Notes: generated from the sequence alone by a model not told the origin. A stretch of 64,000 bases of DNA from Rhodococcus jostii NBRC 16295 (GCF_001894825.1 NZ_BCWY01000007.1:62001-126000); one strand, 5' to 3'. Numbered from the stretch's first letter, positions 9,342 to 18,258 are shown. Translations and numbers: made by a program.

Positions 9342-10499
9342 ATGCAGCGCAATGTATTCAACCAGGAACATGAAGACTTCCGTAGAGTCATCCGTGACTT
9401 CATCGAGTCGGAGGTCAGCCCGAACTTCACCGAGTGGGAGCGCGAGGGCATGGTGCCGCGCGACTTCTACCGCCAGCTCGGCAAGCTGGGCGTACTGGGA
9501 ATGACTGTGCCCGAGTCGTACGGCGGGGCAGGTGAAACCGGCTTCAAATACCAGGTGGTGCTGGTTGAGGAGACCGCACGTGCCGCAGTCAGTTTCGGTG
9601 CGTACGGCGTGCACACCGGCCTGGTTCTGCCCTACCTGCTGGCTTACGGCACCGAGGAGCAGAAGCAGCGCTGGCTGCCCGGATTCGTCAGCGGCGACAT
9701 GATGACCGCCATCGCCATGACGGAACCGGGAACCGGCTCAGATCTCGCCGGCATCAGGACCAACGCCCGATTGTCGGAGGACGGCACGCACTACATCCTC
9801 AACGGCGCAAAGACTTTCATCACCGGCGGTGTCCAGGCCGACCGCGTCCTCGTGGTCTGCCGCACATCCCCGGCCACCGAGGAGAACCGGCGCGCCGGCC
9901 TGAGCATCCTCGTGGTGGACGCTACCAGCGAGGGTTACAAGGTGGGCCGCAAGCTCGAGAAGATCGGCTTGCGTACCTCCGACACGGCGGAGCTCTCCTT
10001 CACCGACGTCAAGGTGCCCGCCGAGGATATGCTCGGTGACGAAGGCGCGGCGTTCGGCTACCTGGCCAACAACCTGCCCCAGGAGCGCCTGATGATCGCG
10101 GTCGGCACGACCGCCGCTGCCGCCAGTGCAATCACGTTCGCCTGCGACTATGTCCGCGACCGCAAGGTGTTCGGTCAGCCCGTAGCGGACTTCCAGAACA
10201 CCAAGTTCGTCATCGCCGAATGCATCGCCAAACTGGAGGCCGCGCAGGCAATGGTGGACAAAGCCATCGAGCTGCACGAGACGGGTGATCTCAGTGTCGC
10301 CGACGCCGCCAAGGCGAAGTTGTTCTGCAGCGAGAACGCGGGCGAGATCATCGACAAGTGCCTGCAGCTGCACGGCGGTTACGGCTACATGCTCGAGTAC
10401 CCCATCGCCCGGCTGTACACGGACACCCGCGTCTCACGCATCTACGGCGGCACCAATGAGGTCATGAAGACCATCATCGCCAAGTCTGCCGGGTTCTGA
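9342..10499 (+). CDS. acyl-CoA dehydrogenase (LCAD/isovaleryl type)
   Basis: 385 aa, homotetramer-type. Motifs: AIAMTEPGTGSDLAGI (FAD/substrate loop, about 124-139), FITGG (159-163), RKVFGQPVADFQNTKF, LQLHGGYGYMLEYPIARLY and IYGGTNEVMK at the C terminus. E248 in NLPQERL matches the catalytic base position of isovaleryl- and long-chain acyl-CoA dehydrogenases, which lies in helix G instead of near the C terminus. Ribosome binding site GAGGA at 9331-9335. A 127-base gap precedes it, so an internal promoter is possible. Probably acts on a branched or shortened acyl-CoA after a first round of degradation. Confidence 0.9.
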   Translation: MQRNVFNQEHEDFRRVIRDFIESEVSPNFTEWEREGMVPRDFYRQLGKLGVLGMTVPESYGGAGETGFKYQVVLVEETARAAVSFGAYGVHTGLVLPYLLAYGTEEQKQRWLPGFVSGDMMTAIAMTEPGTGSDLAGIRTNARLSEDGTHYILNGAKTFITGGVQADRVLVVCRTSPATEENRRAGLSILVVDATSEGYKVGRKLEKIGLRTSDTAELSFTDVKVPAEDMLGDEGAAFGYLANNLPQERLMIAVGTTAAAASAITFACDYVRDRKVFGQPVADFQNTKFVIAECIAKLEAAQAMVDKAIELHETGDLSVADAAKAKLFCSENAGEIIDKCLQLHGGYGYMLEYPIARLYTDTRVSRIYGGTNEVMKTIIAKSAGF

Positions 10500-10558
10500 C
10501 CGCCCGGACTTCGGCAGCCTCGAGTACATCTTCATCCGACGAAACCAGGAGTTTGACA

Positions 10559-11746
10559 GTGACACGAAAGGTCCACGTGGCCGGGGTCGGAATGATCCCC
10601 TTCACCAAGCCCGGGAAGAGCGAAAACTACGACATCATGGGCGGCCGGGCCGCGCGCGCCGCGCTGGCGGACGCGGGCGTCGACTACTCACTGATCCGGC
10701 AGGCCTACGTCGGCTACGTGTACGGCGACTCCACGGCCGGTCAGGCCGCGCTGTACGGCGTCGGCCTCACCGGAATCCCGATCATCAACGTCAACAACAA
10801 CTGTGCCACCGGCTCGTCGGCGCTGTTCCTGGCCCGCCAGGCCGTTGCCAGCGGCGCCGTCGAGTGCGCCCTGGCCGTCGGGTTCGAGCAGATGAGGCCC
10901 GGGGCGCTGAAGCGGGTCTGGGACGACCGCCCGGCGCCGATGCTCCGCTTCAACAACCTCATGGCGGACCTACAGGGATACGACGAAGCCACCCCGGGCG
11001 CGGCCCAGATCTTCGGTGGCGCAGGCGTTTCCCACATGCGCAAATACGGCACCAAACCGGAGACCTTCGCCAAGATCTCGGTGAAAGCCCGCAAGCACGC
11101 GGCCCACAACCCCAATGCTGTCTTCCGGGAACTACTCACCGAAGAACAGGTCCTCGACTCGCCGCACATGTTCGGACCACTGACCCGCTTCCAATGCTGC
11201 CCGCCCACCTGTGGTGCTGCCGCCGCGGTGGTGTGCAGCGAGGACTTTGCCCGCAAGCACGGTCTTGCCGCGGACGTGGTCATCGAAGCCCAGGCGCTCA
11301 CCACCGACACCCCGAGCACGTTCGAGGCACGCGACATGATGCAGTTGGTCGGCTACGACATGACCGCCGCCGCGGCTGCCCAGGTGTACGAGGCGGCCGG
11401 CATCGGTCCCGAGGATGTTCAGGTCGTCGAGCTGCACGACTGCTTCACGGCCAACGAGCTCATCACGTACGAGGGCCTCGGGCTGACACCCGAGGGGACC
11501 GCCGAGAAGTTCATCCTCGACGGCGACAACACCTACGGCGGCCGTGTCGTGACCAACCCGTCGGGCGGCCTGCTGTCCAAGGGCCACCCATTGGGCGCCA
11601 CGGGGTTGGCGCAGTGCGCCGAACTGGTGTGGCAGCTGCGTGGCCGGGCCGAGGCCCGCCAGGTCGACGGGGCCCGCATCGGCCTGCAGCACAACCTCGG
11701 TCTCGGCGGCGCCTGCGTCGTAACCCTCTACAAGAAGGTGGACTGA
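10559..11746 (+). CDS. SCP-x type thiolase / lipid-transfer protein thiolase
   Basis: 395 aa from GTG 10559, placed seven bases after AGGAG (10547-10551); an upstream TTG at 10553 is too close to that site. The nucleophilic Cys is C82 in NVNNNCATGSSALF; GHPLGATG and the closing NLGLGGACVV segment supply the other thiolase loops. The family (SCP-x N-terminal domain, Ltp-like) cleaves 3-ketoacyl-CoA, often with branched or steroid-like chains. The Cys is present, so thiolytic rather than retro-aldol chemistry is favoured. Next genes are two MaoC halves, an association also seen around Ltp/Chs genes in steroid degraders. Confidence 0.87.
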   Translation: MTRKVHVAGVGMIPFTKPGKSENYDIMGGRAARAALADAGVDYSLIRQAYVGYVYGDSTAGQAALYGVGLTGIPIINVNNNCATGSSALFLARQAVASGAVECALAVGFEQMRPGALKRVWDDRPAPMLRFNNLMADLQGYDEATPGAAQIFGGAGVSHMRKYGTKPETFAKISVKARKHAAHNPNAVFRELLTEEQVLDSPHMFGPLTRFQCCPPTCGAAAAVVCSEDFARKHGLAADVVIEAQALTTDTPSTFEARDMMQLVGYDMTAAAAAQVYEAAGIGPEDVQVVELHDCFTANELITYEGLGLTPEGTAEKFILDGDNTYGGRVVTNPSGGLLSKGHPLGATGLAQCAELVWQLRGRAEARQVDGARIGLQHNLGLGGACVVTLYKKVD

Positions 11747-11747
11747 C

Positions 11748-12203
11748 GTGGCCATCGATCCCGCGGTCATCGGCCGCGAGCTCCCCGGACACGAGGTGCT
11801 CGTCGAACGCGGCAGGCTGCGGTTCTTCGCACAGGCGATCGGCGAGACCAATCCGATCTATTCGGACGTCGAAGCCGCGAAGGCCGCCGGTCACCGTGAC
11901 GTCCTGGTCCCCCCGACCTTCCTGTTCTGCCTGGACATGGACAAGCCCGATCCGTTCGGCCTCCTCCGCGACCTCGGCATCGACGTGCGGTACATCCTGC
12001 ACGGCGAGCAGCGATTCGAGTACTCCGCGCCCGCCTACGCCGGCGACACGCTCAGCTACTCGGGCCGCGTGACCGACACCTACTCGAAGAAGAACGGTGC
12101 ACTGGACTTTCTCGTCCGCACCGTCGACGTCACCCGCGACGGCAAGCCGATCGCACGACTGACCAACACCCTGGTCGTCCGCAACCCGAAGGGGACCAAG
12201 TGA
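11748..12203 (+). CDS. MaoC-like hydratase subunit, N-terminal FAS1-type hot-dog domain
   Basis: 151 aa, GTG start one base after the thiolase stop. A single hot-dog domain with the segment FAQAIGETNPIYSDVEAAK, resembling the hydratase-2 motif but lacking the catalytic Asp-x4-His pair. Such domains act as the structural and substrate-binding half of heterodimeric 2-enoyl-CoA hydratases (HadA/HadC or ChsH1 type), joined with an active MaoC half. The catalytic half is encoded immediately downstream with a 4-base GTGA overlap, so the two are almost certainly a complex. Confidence 0.85.
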   Translation: MAIDPAVIGRELPGHEVLVERGRLRFFAQAIGETNPIYSDVEAAKAAGHRDVLVPPTFLFCLDMDKPDPFGLLRDLGIDVRYILHGEQRFEYSAPAYAGDTLSYSGRVTDTYSKKNGALDFLVRTVDVTRDGKPIARLTNTLVVRNPKGTK

Positions 12204-12583
12204 AGACCGGCGACACCCTTCCCCCACTGGAGCTTGCCGACATCAGCCGCACCACGCTCGCCCTCTACGCCGGCGCCTCGGGCGACCACAACCCGATGCA
12301 CATCGACCTCGACGTGGCCCGCTCGGCCGCCCTCGACGACGTGTTCGCCCACGGCATGCTGTCGATGGCCTACCTCGGCCGGCTGCTGACCAACTACGTT
12401 CCGCAAGAACGCATCCGCTCCTACGGTGTGCGCTTCGCCGCCATCACCCCGCTACACGCCCGGCCGATCTGCACCGGGACCGTCGTCAGGGTCGAGGACG
12501 GCCTGGCGCACCTCGACCTCACCGTCACCCTCACCGACGGCTCCGTCACGTTACGTGGCGACGCCGTCATCGCTACCCCCTGA
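12200..12583 (+). CDS. MaoC-family (R)-enoyl-CoA hydratase, catalytic subunit
   Basis: 127 aa. GTG start overlaps the TGA of the partner gene. The hydratase-2 signature GASGDHNPMHID contains the catalytic Asp (D29) and His (H34). Single hot-dog length means that it must pair, here with the 151-aa protein encoded just upstream. Expected reaction: hydration of a trans-2-enoyl-CoA, giving the 3-hydroxyacyl-CoA oxidised by the SDR encoded next. Confidence 0.88.
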   Translation: MKTGDTLPPLELADISRTTLALYAGASGDHNPMHIDLDVARSAALDDVFAHGMLSMAYLGRLLTNYVPQERIRSYGVRFAAITPLHARPICTGTVVRVEDGLAHLDLTVTLTDGSVTLRGDAVIATP

Positions 12584-12611
12584 TCCTCCCCCGACCGAAA
12601 GGACACCCATC

Positions 12612-13415
12612 ATGGGCAAGCTCGACAACAGGACCGCCGTCGTCACCGGATCCGGTCGCGGCATCGGCCGCGCCATCGCCATGAAGTTCGCCGCCGAAGG
12701 TGCCCGCGTCGTGGTCAACGACCTCGACCCGGGACCGGCCAAGGAAACCGTCGAGGACATCATCGCCGCCGGCGGCAAGGCGGTCGCCTGCGCCGGCTCC
12801 GTCACCGAGGAAGGCTTCGCCGACCGCTTCGTCTCCACCGCCGTCGACACATTCGGCGGCCTCGACATCATCGTCAACAACGCCGGATTCACCTGGGACA
12901 ACGTCATCCAGAAGATGACCGACGAGCAATGGGACACCATCCTCGACCTGCACCTGAAGGCGCCGTTCCAGATCCTGCGCGCGGCGCATCCCTACATCAA
13001 GGCCAACCCCACCGACTACCACCGCAAGGTCGTCAACATCTCCTCGAACGCCGGCGTCGTCGGCAACGCCGGCCAGTCCAATTACGCCGCCGCCAAGGCC
13101 GGCATCATCGGCCTGACCAAGACCCTCGCCCGCGAGTGGGGCCGATACAACGTCAACGTCAACGCCGTGGCCTACGGACTGATCAACACCCGCCTGACGA
13201 AGGGGTCGGCAGACGGCAACTCCACCATCGACATCGAAGGCCGCGAGATCAAGGTCGGCGTCAACCCGCAGCTGCTCGCCGCGGCCGAGCGCATCATTCC
13301 ACTGGGACGGGCCGGACGACCGGACGAGGCCGCCGGCGCCGTGTTCGCACTATGCCTGCCCGAGACCGACTATGTCAGTGGTCAGTGCCTGGTCTGCGAC
13401 GGCGGCAGCCGCTGA
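12612..13415 (+). CDS. SDR-family 3-hydroxyacyl-CoA dehydrogenase-like protein
   Basis: 267 aa from ATG 12612 (GAAAGGAC just upstream). Classical SDR: TGSGRGIG cofactor loop at 12-19, NNAG at 89-92, active-site Ser around 144-145 and Y158-x3-K162. The fold and the 50-residue C-terminal extension with INTRLTKGSADGNST resemble FabG-like and 17-beta-HSD4-like enzymes acting on CoA esters. Sits after the MaoC pair, so it would oxidise the 3-hydroxyacyl-CoA to the ketone cleaved by the thiolase encoded at 10559. An acidic residue after beta2 (NDLD) suggests NAD preference. Confidence 0.87.
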   Translation: MGKLDNRTAVVTGSGRGIGRAIAMKFAAEGARVVVNDLDPGPAKETVEDIIAAGGKAVACAGSVTEEGFADRFVSTAVDTFGGLDIIVNNAGFTWDNVIQKMTDEQWDTILDLHLKAPFQILRAAHPYIKANPTDYHRKVVNISSNAGVVGNAGQSNYAAAKAGIIGLTKTLAREWGRYNVNVNAVAYGLINTRLTKGSADGNSTIDIEGREIKVGVNPQLLAAAERIIPLGRAGRPDEAAGAVFALCLPETDYVSGQCLVCDGGSR

Positions 13416-13473
13416 GCCTCCGCCGGCACTCCCCTGGCTGTTCAACGATTTCGAGAGAAAACAGGAAACATCA

Positions 13474-14247
13474 ATGAAGAATCTGAAGTTCATCGACTGG
13501 CAGGCGGAAGGATCGATCGGGACGGTCTGGCTCGATCGACCACCGGTGAACGCCGTCAATGGCGAGATGTACGAGGAGATCAAGAGCTTCTTCGACAACA
13601 TCCGTGACTACCTGCCCGACGCCCGTGCTGTCGTCCTGGCGGGCCGGGGCCGGCACTTCTGCGGCGGAAACGATCTCGCCGAGTTCCAGACCATGGATCC
13701 GTCGAATGCGTCCGAACGGATGAAGTTGGTGCGCAATGCGTTCTGGGCGATCTACGACAACCCGGTTCCCGTGATCGCAGCGGTGCACGGTGTGGCTGTC
13801 GGCACGGGCCTGGCGATCGCGGCGTCGTGCGACCTCGTGGTGGCGGCCGAGGGAGCCCGGTTCGCCCTTCCCGAAGTCAACGTCGGTGTGATGGGCGGTG
13901 CCAAGCACCTGTCCCGGTTGGTGCCGCAGGGGATGGTCCGCTTCATGCATTACACCGGGGATCTGATCGAGGCGGAGAAGCTCCAGCCGTACGGCGGCAT
14001 CCTCGAGATCGTCCCGCCGGAGCAGCTCGTGGACGCTGCGCGGGCGGTGGCACAGTCGATCGCTCGTCACAGCCCGGTCACCTTGGGCTTCGCCAAACGC
14101 AGCCTGAACACCATCGAATACATGGAACTGAAGTCCGGATACGAGTTCGAGCAGGGCCTGACTGGTGAACTGTCCGGGTACGACGATTCCAAGGAAGCGG
14201 TCAACGCGGTCGTCGAGGGGCGTACGCCCGTCTACGTGGGCCGCTGA
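13474..14247 (+). CDS. enoyl-CoA hydratase/isomerase family protein
   Basis: 257 aa from ATG 13474 with ACAGGAAAC upstream. Oxyanion-hole segments FCGGNDL (62-68) and GVAVGTGLAIA (106-116). E134 in ALPEVNVGVMGG aligns with the first catalytic Glu of enoyl-CoA hydratase; the second Glu position appears to be Arg, which is common in isomerase or lyase members. Third crotonase of the island. Its stop lies one base before the next gene's ATG, so it is co-translated with the second dehydrogenase pair. Confidence 0.85.
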   Translation: MKNLKFIDWQAEGSIGTVWLDRPPVNAVNGEMYEEIKSFFDNIRDYLPDARAVVLAGRGRHFCGGNDLAEFQTMDPSNASERMKLVRNAFWAIYDNPVPVIAAVHGVAVGTGLAIAASCDLVVAAEGARFALPEVNVGVMGGAKHLSRLVPQGMVRFMHYTGDLIEAEKLQPYGGILEIVPPEQLVDAARAVAQSIARHSPVTLGFAKRSLNTIEYMELKSGYEFEQGLTGELSGYDDSKEAVNAVVEGRTPVYVGR

Positions 14248-14248
14248 C

Positions 14249-15427
14249 ATGCCGATTCTCGACGAGGAACTCGCCTCTGACTTGGCCCGCTACCGGAAGC
14301 AGGCCCGCGAGTGGTTGGGCACTGCCGCCATCCCGGAGGTCCCACTCGCGCTCACCGAGCGATTCGCCGTTCTACGTGACTGGCAGAAGACCCTGTACGA
14401 AGCCGGATGGGTCGGCATCGCGTGGTCGGTCGAGGCGGGTGGACAGGGATTGACACCCATGCACCACCTGGTCTTCACCGAAGAGCTTGCCCGAGCTCGC
14501 GCACCGCAGCCGATCGGACTGATCGGCCTCGACGTTGTGGGCCCGTCGATCGACCACTACGGCTCGCCCTGGCAGCGTACGGAACTGCTGCCTCGGCTCC
14601 TGTCGGGTGAGAACATCTGGTGCCAGGGTTTCTCGGAGCCCGACGCCGGTTCCGACCTGGCGTCCCTCCGGGCCCGTGCCCGGGTCGACGGGAACGATTT
14701 CGTGATATCCGGGCAGAAGGTGTGGACCAGTTGGGCTCACCTGTCCCAATGGTGCGCCCTGCTCGTCCGCACCGATCCGGCTGCTCCGAAACACAAGGGG
14801 ATCAGTTATCTGCTGGTGGACATGAACTCCCCCGGCATCACCGTCCGCCCCCTGGTCCAGATGACCGGCGACGAAGAGTTCTGCGAAGTCTTCTTCGACG
14901 AGGTCCGCGTCCCTCGACGCAACCTGGTCGGCCGGATCAACGAGGGCTGGCCACTGGCCATCCACACACTCGGCACCGAACGCGCCGGATACACCCTCCG
15001 ACGTCGAGTCGACTACAAGGTAGCGGTCGACGACGCTGTCGCCGAGATCCGCCGGTATTTCCACGACCGAGGTGAGACCGCACCCGACCGGGTCAGCACT
15101 GCGATCGGCCGTGCCCGGGTCGCGTTGGACGTCCTCGATGCCCAAACCCGCCAGACGATCACTCGCCTCGCCGACAACGTGGGTCCCACGCCGGAGGACT
15201 CGGTCGACAAGCTCCTCCTCAACGACCTCGAGCAGGCCATCTTCGCGTCGATCGCCGACCTACTCGGTCCGCTCCGGTCGTCGCCGTCCGCCCGGCCGTT
15301 CGGCCTGAACGCGGGGCGATGGGTCCACAACCACCTCTACTCTCGTGCCGCCTCGATCTATGGCGGGACCTCCCAGATCCAGCGCAACATCATCGCCGAA
15401 CGACTTCTAGGACTTCCTCGTGGCTGA
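14249..15427 (+). CDS. acyl-CoA dehydrogenase, probable alpha partner (second pair)
   Basis: 392 aa from ATG 14249, directly after the crotonase stop. Motifs: WCQGFSEPDAGSDLASL (FAD loop), FVISGQKVWTSWAH, LVQMTGDEEFCEVFFDEV, LGTERAG in the helix that carries the catalytic Glu of steroid-type FadE, and terminal YGGTSQIQRNIIAERLLGLPR. Closely similar in layout to the protein at 6774. The stop overlaps the next gene by 8 bases, which strongly suggests a stoichiometric complex with that divergent dehydrogenase. Confidence 0.88.
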   Translation: MPILDEELASDLARYRKQAREWLGTAAIPEVPLALTERFAVLRDWQKTLYEAGWVGIAWSVEAGGQGLTPMHHLVFTEELARARAPQPIGLIGLDVVGPSIDHYGSPWQRTELLPRLLSGENIWCQGFSEPDAGSDLASLRARARVDGNDFVISGQKVWTSWAHLSQWCALLVRTDPAAPKHKGISYLLVDMNSPGITVRPLVQMTGDEEFCEVFFDEVRVPRRNLVGRINEGWPLAIHTLGTERAGYTLRRRVDYKVAVDDAVAEIRRYFHDRGETAPDRVSTAIGRARVALDVLDAQTRQTITRLADNVGPTPEDSVDKLLLNDLEQAIFASIADLLGPLRSSPSARPFGLNAGRWVHNHLYSRAASIYGGTSQIQRNIIAERLLGLPRG

Positions 15428-16529
15428 CCATCCTGACAACCGAGACGCGCTCACATCCGCCGTCAGCGAGTACCTGACCCGATCGTTCGACTCGGACCGG
15501 CGACTCTCGCTACTCGACAAGGGCGGACTGGACGTTCAGTTCCAGGCTGAGCTCGCCGAGCTGGGTTGGTTCGCACTCGCGGTTCCCGAGCGTCACGATG
15601 GCCTGGGTTTTCCGCTGTGCGCGCTCGGCCCGGTCTTCACCACGTTCGGCCGGCACCTGGTGCCGGGTCCGATGCTCGAGAGTCTCCTCCTCCCGGCGGT
15701 ACTTTTGAACGGACGCGACGATGCGGCCTCGACCGCGCGGCTGCAGCGCACCGTCGCCGAGGGAGCAGTGCTCGCCCTCGCCGACCCCGGAATCACCGAC
15801 GACTGGCTCTCCGAGGTCGGCGAAATCACCCTCACCGACGACGGGCTGCAGGGCAGCGTCGCGGTGGCGCGATTCGCAGCCCACGCACACTCCTTCGTCG
15901 TCATCGCCCGGCACGGTGACGACCACGCGGTGTGTGTGGTGGACGCTGCCGACCCAGGAGTCGTCGTCGAGGAGATCGACAGCGCTGATCCCACCGCACG
16001 GTACGGGCGGGTGATCTTCAACGGTGCACACCGCGACATCGCACCGTGGGCCGTCGGCTCCGAGGCAAACGCGTTGGTCGGTCAGATACGTTCGTGGGCA
16101 AGGCTACTCATCGCGTGTGAGTTGGCCGGAATCGCCGAGAGGCTACTCGACCGCACCGTGAAGTACGTCCAGCAGCGGCAACAGTTCGGTGCCGCGATCG
16201 GCACATTCCAGGCCGTCAAACACACCGTGGCGAACATGTATGAACGCATGAGCTCCCTGAGGAACCTCTGCGCCGCAGCGATGGCCGACGCTCCGGCCTC
16301 GACCGAGCAGGAACTCGCCCACACCGCGGCAGTGGCCAAGGCTTACGCCGCCGACGCGGCATTGCGCGTGTGCGAAGACGCACTACAGATGCACGGCGGG
16401 ATCGGGTTCACCACGGAAGTGGAACTGCACTGGTACTACAAGCGCGCCCTCGCCCTACGCGCGTGGTACGGGGACGAGATCGAATTGCATCGTGCGATCG
16501 GCGCAACCGTACTCGCCGCACCCGAGTGA
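15420..16529 (+). CDS. acyl-CoA dehydrogenase, probable beta partner (second pair)
   Basis: 369 aa, GTG start overlapping the upstream gene by 8 bases. Divergent acyl-CoA dehydrogenase with RQQFGAAIGTFQAVKHTVANMYER and LQMHGGIGFTTEVELHWYYKRA; the SEPxAGSD FAD loop is missing. Parallels the protein at 8051, and with 14249 repeats the alpha-beta order, so the island probably makes two distinct heterotetrameric dehydrogenases for successive beta-oxidation cycles. Last intact gene of the island; a short hairpin follows at 16536. Confidence 0.85.
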   Translation: MADHPDNRDALTSAVSEYLTRSFDSDRRLSLLDKGGLDVQFQAELAELGWFALAVPERHDGLGFPLCALGPVFTTFGRHLVPGPMLESLLLPAVLLNGRDDAASTARLQRTVAEGAVLALADPGITDDWLSEVGEITLTDDGLQGSVAVARFAAHAHSFVVIARHGDDHAVCVVDAADPGVVVEEIDSADPTARYGRVIFNGAHRDIAPWAVGSEANALVGQIRSWARLLIACELAGIAERLLDRTVKYVQQRQQFGAAIGTFQAVKHTVANMYERMSSLRNLCAAAMADAPASTEQELAHTAAVAKAYAADAALRVCEDALQMHGGIGFTTEVELHWYYKRALALRAWYGDEIELHRAIGATVLAAPE

Positions 16530-16535
16530 CTCTGA

Positions 16536-16551
16536 GGGCGCTCCGGTGCCC
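16536..16551 (+). terminator. short hairpin after the acyl-CoA island
   Basis: GGGCGC / GTGCCC stem (one G-U pair) with a TCCG tetraloop seven bases after the stop codon at 16529. No U-tract follows. Weak candidate terminator or processing hairpin. Confidence 0.3.
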
Positions 16552-16805
16552 ACGAGTGAGGACGGACGGTAATCACAGCCAGGGACGAGAAAGTGGGATC
16601 GCAGCGTGTGACGCAGGAAAGTGGTTGATCGACGGTCTCCCGGCAGGGCTTGCGGGAAGCGTTGTCGCATCCGGGACACTGCCAGTCAGATTGAGAACCC
16701 CGCGTGAAAACGCGACTCACGACGCTCTGCGGCCACCAGAACGATCTGCAGCGATCACTACCCTTCACCGGTAGTGCGCGAACGTGCCCGCCGCAAGCGG
16801 AATCA

Positions 16806-16855
16806 GGTGTGATTGGAGGCCCCTCTTACGCGTGATTACCGGCCCGTCAGTTCGT
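16806..16855 (+). repeat. dispersed 50-base repeat, copy A
   Basis: Matches 40242-40291 without gaps at 43 of 50 positions (counted by eye). Best-conserved parts are GGTGTGAT at the left end and GTGATTACCG and CCCGTC near the right. Both copies are intergenic and on the same strand. Confidence 0.65.
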
Positions 16856-16886
16856 GGAGCGACCAAGGCCCGCATCATCGCTCGCC

Positions 16887-16920
16887 ATGGGTGAACACCC
16901 CCGCCGCGGTGTTCACCCAT
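16887..16920. terminator. 13-bp perfect inverted repeat, hairpin
   Basis: Arms ATGGGTGAACACC and GGTGTTCACCCAT with an 8-base GC-rich loop (16900-16907). Lies between the + strand island and the - strand pseudogenes, so it may end transcription from either side; no T-run follows. An operator for an unseen regulator is an alternative. Confidence 0.45.
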
Positions 16921-17089
16921 TAGGGGCCGTTGCGCTCACCTATTGGGCCCGCGGTCGTACTCGAACTCCGTTTTCTGCGGATTCGACCCATCGGCCGGTT
17001 TCTTGCGGATCTCCAGCCTGTGTGCGGCACCCTCCGCGCGGTGTTCGTGGTCTGGTGAACCGGTGCCTGATAGCTGGTCATTTTCGGCG

Positions 17090-17684
17090 GGTGGTCGAGG
17101 TCGCCTCCCGTTGCGGCCCGTACGCGAATCACGAGGGGTCCGGAAGCGATGTGTTCCACGGTCGATGGATCTACCCCCGACGCCGCGAACAGGCCTTTGG
17201 CCAGGGTTCCTCCTCTGCCGGGTCCGACGATCGCGAACTTGTGGCCGGCGAACTGTCCGATGGAGTCGATGCCCGGCCTGCTGTACAGGATGTGCTGATC
17301 CTCGGTGTGGAGATTGGCGATATCTTCAGGTCCGAACCCGACGCCCGGGACGAGATCACGCCCTCGGTGAGTATGGTCGCAACGTCGGCCTGTCCACTCG
17401 CCACCGCCGCGGCTCTCTCTGCCGTGCTCTTGACCTTGATGACCTCGACGTCGATGCCGTCCCTATCGAAGCTGCTCGATACCAGCGGTCACGACAAGGA
17501 ACGAGCTACCGGCGAACGACGCCAACTTGATCGTGGTGCGGCCGTTCGCCGAGGACAACTCCGTGCTGTTGGCGCAGCCGACGACGAGGGCAAACACCCC
17601 GGCACAGGCACACGCGAGCAGAGAGCGGTGGTTGCGGATTCGAGTTCGGTCGGCGAAATCGGGAAGTGGAGTGTGCGTGTGCAT
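17090..17684 (-). pseudogene. decayed solute-binding lipoprotein gene
   Basis: Start ATG at 17684 opens a typical lipoprotein signal: positively charged N terminus, hydrophobic core and lipobox VVGC, followed by NGRTTIKLASFAGSSFLV. The frame is broken near 17465; the next frame continues with DGIDVEVIKVKSTAERAAAV and SGQADVATILTEGV; after a second shift near 17330 it continues with EDIANLHTEDQHILYSRPGI and GQFAGHKFAIVGPGRGG, then fades at about 17090. This pattern matches NMT1/SsuA-like substrate-binding proteins of ABC transporters. About 200 of an expected 330 residues survive, in three frames, so it is a pseudogene. Its start overlaps the stop of the next upstream remnant (TAATG), evidence of a former operon. 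Confidence 0.75.
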
Positions 17685-18250
17685 TAGGCCAGGACCTCAC
17701 GGACGTTCGTCCAATGCTCGAGATTGCGCGGCCGGGCGAGCAGTTCGGTGCCGTCCCAGGCGACTCCCGGAACCGTCATGCATTCGACGAACTTGTCGTC
17801 GAGCTCGCGGTCGGTGAGCGGGTCGTGGGTACAGCCGTATGGCATGTCTCCACGTGCCTGCACCGTCTCACCATTCTTGGTAGTGATTTGTATTGTTGCG
17901 TACCACTTTTCGAAACTCACCGGGCCGATCGGCGGGGTCGCGGACCGGCACCCGGACGTTCGGCGGCCCGACGATCACGCGATAGCGCTGTTGGACTCGA
18001 GATCGGTGACGCCGGGTAACCCCTTGTGGATACCGTCGACGATCGCGAACGCTAGCCCGGTGTCGAACCCGCGACATGAGAAGGTGTCGCCCACCTCGAA
18101 GCCTTTCTGCCCGAGGATGCGCACCAGCGGCGGGTGTACGGCGGGAACTGCGGTTCCGGCAAGCCGCTGGTCGCGAACACCTCTAGGACACCGCCCGAAC
18201 GCCGGCCCGCTCTGCCATGAAGAAATCGTGCCGAGGCGTTGACACCTCAC
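17684..18250 (-). pseudogene. decayed MmgE/PrpD-family gene (C-terminal part)
   Basis: The last 78 codons (17920-17684) read YATIQITTKNGETVQARGD followed by DPLTDRELDDKF, matching the C-terminal signature of MmgE/PrpD proteins (2-methylcitrate dehydratase, cis-aconitate decarboxylase and relatives), where RGDPENPLTDEELxxKF is usual. Upstream, another frame (18250-17978) reads GFEVGDTFSCRGFDTGLAFA, compatible with the middle of such a protein, and stops near 17977. No N-terminal half is visible. The family call is firm for the end and tentative for the rest. Confidence 0.6.
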
Positions 18251-18258
18251 GACTAAAA

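Larger units (their letters stand above)
16552..17089. other. non-coding stretch without a recognisable gene
   Basis: No reading frame here looks like a protein. It contains copy A of a 50-base dispersed repeat (16806-16855) and a 13-bp perfect inverted repeat (16887-16920). The right part probably once held the 3' end of the decayed solute-binding-protein gene, but nothing readable remains. Confidence 0.5.

Noticed and set aside
10553..10555. TTG as thiolase start
   Set aside because: Only one base from the AGGAG; GTG 10559 has normal spacing.
16854..17687. 277-codon + strand frame
   Set aside because: Mirror of the decayed lipoprotein gene on the - strand, which shows the real protein signatures.
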